64,000 bases of DNA, taken from Valencia hispanica (taxonomy: Eukaryota; Chordata; Actinopteri; Cyprinodontiformes; Valenciidae). Position 1 is the stretch's first letter; each line of letters starts with the position of its first letter. Shown piece by piece: positions 11,768 through 21,082 of this stretch. The stretch lies in assembly GCA_963556495.2 (NCBI GenBank), contig OY747712.1:14044235-14108234 (forward strand). Reading direction: 5' to 3'. Both the position numbers and the translations under genes were made by a program. The notes beneath the pieces were generated by a model that was given only the letters and a program-made list of their open reading frames with translations, was not told the DNA's origin and searched no databases.

Positions 11768-12115
11768 ATGGACTCTGCTGGAAAAGTGAGAATTTGTCAT
11801 CTCTGGGACTTTCAGCAGTATAATTATCCAAAAAATGTGGCCAGATCAAGACAGGAATTATTCGCCAGACACAAAACGAATCTTCTTCCAAGGCCATCTC
11901 ATCCCTCAGACCTAAATCCTACAGAACTAGGTGTAGTAATGGACTCAGATCTGAACCTCCAGGGTCACATAAAGGCAATAACAAGGTCAGCCTTCTATCA
12001 CCTGAAGAACATTTCTAGGATTAAAGGACTGATGTTGCAACAGGACCTCGAAAAACTCACCCATGCATTTATCTCACAGGTCTGCCTAAAAAGTAAATCA
12101 GACAGCTGCAGCTGA
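11768..12115 (+). pseudogene. Chimeric ORF: Tc1 transposase fragment joined to L2 reverse-transcriptase tail
   Basis: One uninterrupted 115-codon frame. Residues 16-53 match the last part of a Tc1-like DDE transposase: QQYNYPKNVARS stands for the usual QQDNDPKH block, followed by LLPRPSHPSDLNPTE. From residue 54 the frame becomes the C-terminal part of an L2 LINE protein (LGVVMDSDLNLQGHIKAITR, then AFYHLKNISR). The catalytic Asp of QQD is Tyr (residue 18), so no transposase activity is expected. The simplest history is a 5'-truncated L2 landing in frame in a Tc1 copy. The frame has an ATG, but I see no promoter or sign of selection. Confidence 0.75.
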
Positions 12116-12690
12116 TCCAGAACGCTGCTGCTCGTGTTCCTCACTAGAACCAGGGAAGTAGAGCACATCACCCTTACACTAAAGTTCTTACACTGGCTCC
12201 CTGTAGTGCAGAGAATAGAGTTAAAAAAACTTCTATTAGTTTATAAATCATTGAATGGCTTAGCACCAAAGAATTTTTGAAGATCTAATGTCACTATACC
12301 AACCCATCAGACCACTCAGGTCCTCTAATTCCAGTCTACTCAACATCCCTAGAATTAGAACCAAACATGGAGAAGCAGCTTTCAGTTTCTATGCTCCTCT
12401 AATCTGGAACAAGCTTCCAGACAACTGCAAAGCTGCTGAAACACTGAGTTCCTTTAAATCACAACTAAAATCGTATCTGTTCAGAGCTGCCTTTGAGTAA
12501 TGTTTTCATGTATCATATATTTTGTGGGTGCTTCTTGCTTTATTTCATCCTAAATTCATGTCTGCTTTTGAGTAATGTTTTTATGTGAAATTTTGCTCTG
12601 TGTGTTTTATGCTTTATTCTTGTTCTACTTTATCCCTTAATCATGTAAAGCACCTTGAATTACATTGTTGCAAGTGTGCTATACAAATAA
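11927..12690 (+). mobile_element. L2 LINE, 5'-truncated 3' end
   Basis: After the fused frame, L2 reading resumes in other frames: LLVYKSLNGLAPKNF near 12230, then at 12288-12500 PLRSSNSSLLNIPRIRTKHG and AAFSFYAPLIWNKLPDN, ending KSYLFRAAFE with its natural stop. The 3' end ATGTAAAGCACCTTGAATTA and TGCTATACAAATAAA (12642-12690) is the usual L2 tail. Stops and frameshifts make it dead. Confidence 0.85.
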
Positions 12691-12711
12691 AAAGAAGCTG
12701 CAAATTGCAGT

Positions 12712-13235
12712 TTGAAAATGCACACAGGGACAAAGATCTTCATTTTTGGAGACATGTCCTGTGGTCTGATGAAACTAATATAGAGCTGTTTGATCATAAT
12801 GACCATTGTTACATTTAGGGAACACAATCCCAACTGGGAAGAATGGGGTTGGCAGCATCATGATGTGGGGTTGTTTTGCTGCAGAGGAAGCTAGTGCCCC
12901 TCATGAAACAGATGACATCATAAGGAAAGAATATTATATGTAAATATTGAAGCAACATCTAAAGACATTAGCCAGGAAGTTAAAGCTTGAGCAGAATTGG
13001 ATCTTCCAAATGAACAATGATTCTCAGCATCCAGCCAAAGTGGCTTAAGAACAACAAAGTCAATGTTTTGCCGTGGCCATCAGAAAGCCCTGATCTAAGT
13101 CCTGTAGACAAATTGTGGTCAGATCTGAAAAGGCATGTGTGAACGCGGCGGCCCAAACCTGACTCATTAACACAGGTTCTGCCAGGAGGAATGAGCCAGA
13201 ATTCCAGCAAAATATAGTGACATGTTTGCCCTTTT
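12712..13235 (+). pseudogene. Tc1/mariner transposase remnant
   Basis: Reads HFWRHVLWSDETNIELFDHN in frame, then passes through several stops and frame changes to SIMMWG-like, MNNDSQHPAK-like and WLKNNKVNVLPWPSESPDLS segments and a final LKRHV. This is the central and C-terminal part of a Tc1-like DDE transposase in normal order. No HTH region or inverted repeat is recognisable. It is separate from the Tc1 piece at 11800-11926, because the two overlap in protein coordinates. Confidence 0.75.
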
Positions 13236-13330
13236 TATACAGTCAAAAACCAGCTTGAATGTGTTACCGGGATCAACAACACCAAACTGCTTCGAGGTTT
13301 TATTCAACTAGCTACAGATTTGAGGTCAAG

Positions 13331-13690
13331 TTAAAGAATTTGGAGGTGGTGATCAGCTAAACAGACCCACAGCATGATGCTGCCACCATCTGGCTGTAAC
13401 AGTTTGTGCGGTGTCCATAACTTTGAAAGCCTCACCTTGACTCCAGCAAACAATCTGGACACTGAGGGGAAACAGCTAAACCTTTGTTTTCTCTGACCAC
13501 AATACTTTGTCAAGAAGGCATTTGGCTCATCCACAGACAGCTGCAAATTCTGTACTGGTTGGTGTCCTATCTCCATCCATGTTGAGGTTTGTGTGAGAGC
13601 AGTAGCTTTCAGGCAAAGACCCTATTTGAGACCCAACATTGCAGGACTTTCTACCAACCAGTCTTATTTTAAAATGTAAAACGCCACATT
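13331..13690 (-). pseudogene. Tc1-like relic, minus strand
   Basis: On the minus strand the block DGGSIMLWVC (from CACAGCATGATGCTGCCACC at about 13368) is the conserved Tc1 centre, with SKLWTPHKLL upstream. The rest is decayed. It lies head-to-tail with the plus-strand Tc1 remnant and abuts the purine-rich array. Confidence 0.5.
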
Positions 13691-13692
13691 TC

Positions 13693-14680
13693 ACAGGAAA
13701 GAAGGAAGGACACAGGACACGAGGAAGATATAATTGATAAAGACAGAATGCAAGGAAGGAAGGATGAAGACAGGACATAAGGATTCAAGGAAGGAATGGA
13801 GGAAGGATGAAGACAGGACACGAGAATGCGAGGAAGGAATGAAAGATGAAGACAGGACACGAGGATGCGAGGAAGGAAGAATGAAGACAGGACACAAGGA
13901 TGCAAGGAAGAAGAAAGGAGGACAGGACACAAGGATGCAAGGAAGGAGGAAGGAAGACAGGACACAAGGATGCAAGGAAGAAGAAAGGAGGACAGGACAC
14001 AAGGATGCAAGGAATAAAGGAAGAATGAAGACAGGACACAAGGATGCAAGGAATGAGGAAGGAAGACAGGACACGAGGATGCAAGGAATAAAGGAAGGAA
14101 GGATGAAGACAAAGATGCAAGGAGAGGGAGGAAGGAAGGATGAAGATAAGACAGAAGGATGTGAGGAATAAAGGAAGGATGAAAACAAGGATGCAAGGAG
14201 TGGAAGGAAGGAAGGATGAAGACAGGACACAAGGATGCGAGGAAGGAAGGAATGAATGAAGGACACAAGGAATGAAGGAAGGATAAAGAGAGGACACAAG
14301 GATGCAAGGAAGGAGGAAGGAAGAATGAAGACAGGATGCGAGGAATAAAGGAAGGAAGGATGAAGACAAGGATGCAAGGAGAGGAAGGAAGGAAGGATGA
14401 AGACAAGACAGAAGGATGTGAGGAATAAAGGAAGGATGAAAACAAGGATGCAAGGAGTGGAAGGAAGGAAGGATGAAGACAGGACACAAGGATGCGAGGA
14501 AGGAAGGAATGAATGAAGGACACAAGGAATGAAGGAAGGATAAAGAGAGGACACAAGGATGCAAGGAAGGAGGAAGGAAGAATGAGGACAAGGATGCGAG
14601 AAAGGAAGGAGGAAGACAAGGATGCAAGGAGAGGAAGGAAGGAGAGAAGGATGAAGACAGGACACAAGAATGCTTGGAAG
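13693..14680. repeat. Purine-rich minisatellite (GGAAGGATGAAGACAGGACACAAGGATGC)
   Basis: About 990 bp of nearly pure A/G with sparse T and C, built from 30-40 bp units of the form GACAGGACACAAGGATGC plus a variable GGAAGGAAGGA stretch. A higher-order unit of exactly 257 bp is visible: 14161-14328 is repeated almost letter for letter from 14418, so a recent duplication spans several units. All three minus-strand frames stay open for hundreds of codons of Ser/Leu/Pro/Phe because the complement (CTTCCTTCC) lacks stops. These are not genes. Confidence 0.92.
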
Positions 14681-15197
14681 TGATATGGCAAAAAATTGTA
14701 TCTCAGGGTTTCCATAATAAAAACTTGAGTCCCAGAAGGCGTTAAAGTATTTAATTCAAACATGTCTGGCCAGAACATGGAGGGGACAGAGTTACTCGTG
14801 CATCACCCCAACCAACCTTTCTGACTAACCGCTTAAATAGTATTCAGCAATCATTGTTTATCTCTGTAGACGTCTTCTCCAACCTTCACGCCCCGCCTCC
14901 AGAGTAACCGCTTCATGAGAGTCATAGCAACGCATAAAACAGCTCATCCGAAGGCCAGACTGTTATCTTACTGCCCCGGCGTCTGTCTCTCTGGTGACCT
15001 GACACATATATTTTTCTCATAACATTAAGCTGAAACAATAAGCTTGCCCCTAACCTTGTCCTCTGCCTTAGATACATTCACTAAACAGAGCATATACAAT
15101 TAATTCCTAATTACATAACAATTTTCACCACTATTCCCTGCTTTTATTAACTTAATTAATATCATAAATATAAAGGGAAAATTCTAAAGTGCTATCA
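14681..15197 (-). repeat. Candidate retroelement LTR
   Basis: On the minus strand it starts TGATAGCAC and ends CCATATCA, giving TG...CA termini inside a 5-bp inverted repeat. A TATA-like TATTTAAGC (about 14836) and a TTAAATA polyadenylation-like signal (about 14747) are in the right order. It touches the satellite array exactly at 14680/14681. If the purine tract at 16275-16286 is the true one, the LTR may instead run up to about 16265, about 1.6 kb. Confidence 0.5.
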
Positions 15198-16290
15198 CAA
15201 ACTCCCTAAAAGGTTGGTAGGTTGATCAAAAATAAATAAAACAACAATGTTCTAAACACAAATTACAATCAGACATGAGACATGCTTGGCCATGGAATTA
15301 GCTCACAGTGACAAATATTAGATCCTTCCAGATGACTTTGCTGAGACTCCTGTGCATTGAGACCGAAAACCCACGGGGTCTTCTTACGCCATTTTCTTGT
15401 CGGCAAAATGTCATCTCAACAGCCCCTCGCCCCAGAGGCGGCCATCCACAGGTCTCATCATCAGTCAGGATGCTCTAGATAAAAACACAGAACAAAGGAG
15501 AAATTATGTAGCATCTTCCAGTACACTTCAGAAGGTATTACATCAACACTAGGTGTTGAAATGTGTACTCTTTCCTTGTTGTCTGTTGCCTTGAAGTCAG
15601 CCTCCGCCAGCATCCAGTGACCTGTAGCCACCGATCAGTCCTTCCTCAGAAAGGAGAGAGTGGTCACCCCTCAGAAAGTCCTTCAGTGAGAACCTCCCAA
15701 TGTGACCCTTGGGAGCTGAGCTAATTAGGTATTAGAGCATTGATGTTCAAACATAGGTGAGCCAATTCACAAAAGATGAATAGGATGATTATGACAAGTA
15801 TACCCCCACCCCCATCGGAGTATGGTTTCAGATCAACCTGATGCAACTGTGTGCAAAAGCAATTCTAAACAACTCACAACCTGGTTAATGAGCCAAACCT
15901 CATCAACTGAAGCTAGATTATAATTAAGGTAAATGTCTCCAAATCACTCTGTACTAAATCCATGCCAAGAAAAAGACAACCAGCCATTCCAACTTGTGAG
16001 AGCAAAAAATCCCAAGAATCAACTACTCCCAGCAAGAAGTAAAGAAGGTTTTCAGATCAAATTATAACTTTGTAAAGTTCCCAGACACAATATGTACTAC
16101 AACTCTGAACCCGAACCGAAATGGAATATGAAGTCAGACGTCAAGTCCAGGTAGTAAAAACCCACATTAATTTATGACAGAGTTATGAATCACAAGAAAC
16201 CCAATTAAACCTGCAAGTTACAATTCTCTTCATAATCCCTGAAAAATCTGTCCCAATTACTATCAAATCCAATTCCCCCCTTTTTTAAGG
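15198..16290 (-). mobile_element. Decayed 3' region of an LTR retroelement, possibly an endogenous retrovirus
   Basis: Minus-strand reading gives short broken frames. One (15864-15721) carries a hydrophobic run of about 18 residues that could be a membrane anchor, as at the end of an envelope protein. A neighbouring frame is offset by a frameshift. A classic polypurine tract, AAAAAAGGGGGG, lies at 16286-16275 with TGATAG ten bases further on, a second candidate LTR start. No gag, pol or long env frame is present, so the assignment to an old retrovirus rests on the purine tract, the LTR form and one hydrophobic stretch. Confidence 0.35.
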
Positions 16291-16494
16291 CATCGTCTTG
16301 CACATGCCTTAAAAATTCAAAAAACAAGGAAACAACTTCAACTGCTTCTCCAGTGTCCAGAAAAAAAACATAGTAGGTTGAAGGTCATGCATAAGACACA
16401 ACCTCAGAACCTGTGGATCCTGCTGCTGTCGCTGCTGAGGCAACTTCAACCCCCAGATGATCATATCCCAATAAGTTAGGTTTGCAATTAGGTT

Positions 16495-16680
16495 CTTATA
16501 TTTGAATTACCTTGTTGTTGAAAGTGTGCTTATACAAATAAAAATGCCTTGCCTTGCAAAAACAAAATAATAATTTCACCACATAGTTACCTAATGTATT
16601 TAAGAATTTAGTCCTACTTGCATGAGCTACAACAACACTTCATTTCCCTCTGGGATCAATAAAGTATTTTGAATTGAATT
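16495..16680 (+). repeat. Two LINE tail fragments
   Basis: ACCTTGTTGTTGAAAGTGTG, then CTTATACAAATAAAAATGCC (16511-16553), is an L2-type tail. TTTCCCTCTGGGATCAATAA, then AGTATTTTGAATTGAA (16643-16679), is a Rex1-type tail. Neither retains coding sequence. Confidence 0.5.
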
Positions 16681-17978
16681 AGACGACTTCTTCAGATCCT
16701 GCTTTTCCAGAATCTAATTGATGTTACACTCTTTGCAGCCACATTAGAAGTTCAATTACTAATACCTCCTGCTTTTTGTTAGAAAATTTTTTTTTTTACT
16801 CAGGACACAGTTTATTTACCTAATTAATATCTTTGCTGCAGTTATATGCTCATCTGTTTCCTACAGTTTATTCTCTGTTAACTCTTTGGGAAAAAAATAC
16901 ATTTATTCTAAATGCACAATTTTAAAACTTGTACAACTGTGAAACATCTCTATTTTTTAATTTATCTCACGCAGTTGCATCTTCATATTTGAGTATGCCA
17001 CTCTAATTTAATAACAATAATGCCAAGTAACCTTTTTACCTTTACCTGATACTCTTGCTTAAGAAAGAAACTTTTTCTTCATTGCAGTTTCTGTGTAGGA
17101 CTTGAGTTATACCTTATACTTCATGGAGTAATTATCTATTTGCCTACTTTTTACCTCTACTCAGTACTTTAGACTGCTTATATTTTAAAATTAGCCTCGT
17201 TACTCCTGTTTCATTTAGTCTTTTATTAAAAGGAACACACAAAAACCCCCTCAAACATCAAAAAGTGTTACAACTGAAATGAATTTAACTGCGGTTTCAT
17301 AGTAGGTCTCACATTTATTATTCTGACACCCTGTTTTTTATGCGATCTATAGCATATAATGCACACAGAATATTTTCCACATTTGTTTTTTAGAACAGTG
17401 ACCGAAATTCTGAATCTATTTTTATCATCATTTGTCTTAATGAAGTAAACTAAATTTTAAAAATAGAAACCAAGTAATCTTAAACCCCACTGTGTGTGTG
17501 TGTAGGCCGGTACAGCAGAAGTTCCCCTTCTTGGGAAAATAAAAGGATGATTCATGAAGTTAAGCAAACAGTTGGACAAACCCGGACTCGTTAACATTCA
17601 GGAAGTAACTGAAAACTCAAGACTAAACTTTTCATCAAAAACAAGTGTTTAAGTTCCTATTTTAGACTTCCAGCCGCAGAGCGCTATTAACGCTTCAACA
17701 GTGTCGGGATCTATGATTGTTTACAACCAAAGAATCGCAGCACATCGGTGGTAAGAAAGAAGCTTGTGGCTCAATTAGCTGATTAGCAACTAGAGAATCA
17801 TATTAAACCTGCAACGGACTTTATTTCAGATCATTTTTACAACATTATAGTTAACAACTCGCTGGCTAAGATTAACCTTATAGTGTTTACCCTCGTTGTT
17901 TCTGATTCGTTTTCTGTAAATTACTCAAAAGACTGAAATACTTTCATACTGCTACTCGGATTTGTATTAGAGTTGGTT
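16681..17978. other. No gene seen
   Basis: AT-rich. Parts around 17040-17220 have a TACTTTTTACCTCTACTCAGTA style that resembles decayed hAT (Tol2-like) sub-terminal sequence, too weak to annotate. Confidence 0.4.
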
Positions 17979-19538
17979 TTAAAGCAACACTAAAGAGTTT
18001 TTTTACCTTAAAATATTGTTTCCGAACTCGTGTAAGTGGCTCATCAACTCATAACAGGGTGAAACGGCACTTCTGCAATCGCTTTGCGGCCCTCTATCGG
18101 CCATAACAGCACTATGTAACTTTGGGTCGTCGGGTAGCGGTTTTGTAGTTTAAATACGACTTGCTTTACGGCAGGCTTCACAAAAGCCGGTAGGTGCAGC
18201 GTCCTGCAAGGCTCTCTGGGTGGAGCATACTCGGCAGGTACATATAAATGGAAGATACCTAGCAGCAGGTAGCTTGAACAATTGTCATCATTATGGAGCC
18301 GAAATTGTATTCATCTGTACACCGGTGTCCGACTATCTGTGCTACCCCTCAATCCTGTAGCACTGCGGATTCACATTTCAATGTTAGTCACAATTTGCTT
18401 ACTCAGCAAATCTGTCATCAAGAATTCTTACCTGGAAGATCCATTTCGTCTGTTTTATTCCTTTGAAGTTTACGGTGAGTTTTATTCAAATTATTTTATT
18501 ACTGGCTAATTTTTATTCAAAATATTTTAAGGCTTTCCTTAAGCTACTAGTTTCAAGTTTACATGACAGCCCTTGTATGTTAGTTTCACTTCTGTGATAT
18601 CGTTACACTGCATGTAAACAAGTCCCATTAATTAGAGTCGTACAGTAAATGCGGTGTATTTTGCGGGCTATTTGTGCTTATAATCATAGGCTACTACATT
18701 TTAATATTTTGGAGTAATAATACTGCTATCTGCTCTACGTCTTACTGGCTTGGTATATATTCATTAGCTGCTTTACAAACTAACAGATTTCCAGAATGTG
18801 CTATTCATCTATAGGCCTATTTAACAGGTAGGATATTCTGATCAAGGTTTTTAGTGCATCTTTATCTGCTAGTTTCAGCTTTATATTAAACGGGTAGCAT
18901 GTTCTGTGGATTGAAAGAAAAGTTTTCAATATTCATAATTTTTTGCTATGTTAGGTATTACTGCTAAACTGCCACTTCAATCCCATCACTTGAAAAATAT
19001 TTTCCGATGATTATGTTTAACATCAAAGCTAACAGTTGTTGTTTTCGGCATGTAAACATACTTTTCAAGGGGCACCGACAGATGCGCGCTACGGTAGGAC
19101 ATTCTGAGGAGGTAGCACAGATCGTCAGAACAGAGATGTCAGCCATATTATAAAGAAATTAGACCGTATCACGTTATAACGTCATAGTTTATTGTAAAAA
19201 CGTGAAACTATCACGTTATTAACGTTTTAGTTTCAAGTGGATTTCACGTTTTTACAATAACGTTATAACGTGATACGGTCTAATTTCTTTATTATATGGC
19301 TGACCGCTCCACGCCGCCGTACATATGACATGCTGAATATAGAAAATGTACCTGGGATGAAGACATTTGACACAAAGGCTGCCCAAGACGTGAAAATCTG
19401 TAACGTTAGAGGGTATCGCTTGTAAATGTGAATCCCCTGGTGTAACCGTAACAGATTTTACGACAGTAGTAGAAAACAATACCTTTTTCCCAACTGTAGG
19501 GGGACCCAGAGAGCAAAACTTACTTAGTGTTGCTTTAA
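17979..19538. mobile_element. TTAA-flanked DNA transposon, 1.56 kb
   Basis: Left end TTAAAGCAACACTAAAGAG and right end (complement) TTAAAGCAACACTAAGTAAG give inverted repeats whose first 15 bases are identical, with TTAA at each outer edge as the likely target duplication. TTAA targets are used by piggyBac, Kolobok and some other superfamilies. I cannot choose between them. Inside, an ATG at 18293 opens about 58 codons (MEPKLYSSVHRCPTICATPQ onward) just before a GTGAGT at 18474, so it may once have had a first exon. No transposase is recognised. A foldback element sits in its right half. Confidence 0.6.
19138..19304. mobile_element. 167-bp foldback (near-perfect palindrome)
   Basis: Outer arms 19138-19182 and 19260-19304 pair at 44 of 45 positions (GTCAGCCATATTATAAAG outward). 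Next arms 19190-19207 and 19242-19259 pair perfectly over 18 bp, and the centre (GAAACTATCACGTTATTAAC and its partner) also folds. Apart from a 7-base bulge, almost the whole segment forms one hairpin. It looks like a small foldback MITE. No target-site duplication is evident. Confidence 0.8.
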
Positions 19539-21082
19539 TATGTAAATATCCGATTTTAACAGTGCGTTTTCCGTGTTATTTCTATTTACTGCGGAGTAGG
19601 CTACGTTTATCAAAAGTATTAGTTAAACATAGAAACCATCATTCATCTAGTTTATAGCTGAATTGCATCGTTTCACATAGGATCTTAAATGAAAGTTTTC
19701 AAGCTAAGGTTCCCGGGCCAAACGCGGCCACCCTTTATCTTATGAACACAGAGTGTTATAGTTTTAGGTCGAACCAGTTTTAATCAGTTACAATAGTTCA
19801 AATGTTATATTACCATTTACCTTTTGTGCATTATTTCCCCCGAGGCTTCTATTGATTAGCTCAAATCTAACAGCTGTAACTCACTGAATACAGCATTTAT
19901 TAGTGTAACCATATTCTAAGAATCCAAAAAGAAGACACCCTCCCCAGCATGGGAGTGACTACCTCCCGAATCAAATCTATAAATTAAAATGGATTCAGGT
20001 TAGAAAATACTCAAATATTAGATTGATGAGGTAAATACAGTCAGATGTCATTTCCATCTCACATGAATGTGAAGGATTGCTTTGCAAAACCAGCATAATA
20101 AATCAAATAGAAAAATATGCAGAAAAATATCATTATTAATGATTGTTGGAAATGTGTCCCAGCAAACATGTTTTCAAAAATGATGTAGGAATGATGTAGG
20201 AAGTTATTCTCCAGTAAATCACTGAGTCGTGTTTAGTGCTTTACCTGCTGTCTGACAGAGAACTTCTTCTGTATCTTATAACTATAAATTTTCTAGTTGA
20301 TGCATTAGATTAAAAAAATAATCATTATTATATTATCACCATTATAAACTATAGCAAGTTTTCAAGATAATATAGTTTATTTTAAACATTAAATCTGACT
20401 CATATGCACCAATCTAGATCATAATAATCAGACTCTGGCATCCATCATTCATTATGCTTTAAATTGGAATATTCTCCTTTATATTTGATCTATTTTTACC
20501 CAAGATCCCTTGATGTTAAGATTGCAGTTTTCTGAATCTGTTGCGTTCAGTTTTTCAGATATAGTGATGACATATTTATAATCCTGAGATCCCGAGCAAT
20601 CCACTGATACTAAATGCATGTCAAATGCATTAAAAAGCCTATTATGGAAATATTATTTAACCAGGATGAGAAAGCTCAAACTTGTACAGTCAGATGCATC
20701 ATCAGTTCTTTCCTAAAAATAACTTTTAATATAAATCATGATTAAAAAAATGTATGAAAAAAAAATGTAACTTATATCCAATTTTCTTCAGAAAGAGTTA
20801 TGTGGGTAGGAAGGATCTCCTGTAGAGGTCAGTGTTACAGCGATTCTGCAGAAGCCTCTGACTGAAGACACTGTTGCTGTAGAACAGTCTCATGGTTGTC
20901 ACCAGATGTAGATCATCCCTGCCGACGACTGGATGAGGAGAAGCAAGCCCTCTTAAAATTCACAGAATTACCTTTTCGGGGGGCGGGGGTTAAAAAGAGG
21001 TCACTGCATTAAAATTTTTTTTTTTTTTTTTTAAATACATAAAAATCATGACACATCTCTGGTTTTCCAGTATGACAGGAAT
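19539..21082. other. No gene seen; includes ctsz 3' flank
   Basis: AT-rich, no coding exon supported. Next to the ctsz stop there is an A run on the minus strand (about 21035-21018) and a mixed-sequence block at 20800-20960 that could be 3' UTR or neighbouring repeat. I could not place a polyadenylation site. Confidence 0.45.

Noticed and set aside
13734..14171. Plus-strand 145-codon frame rich in Gly/Arg/Lys/Glu
   Set aside because: Translation of the same minisatellite; frame openness follows the repeat composition.
13669..14778. Minus-strand frames of 369, 324 and 280 codons
   Set aside because: They overlie a purine-rich tandem repeat whose complement lacks stops in all frames. The peptides are Ser/Leu/Pro/Phe repeats with no domain.
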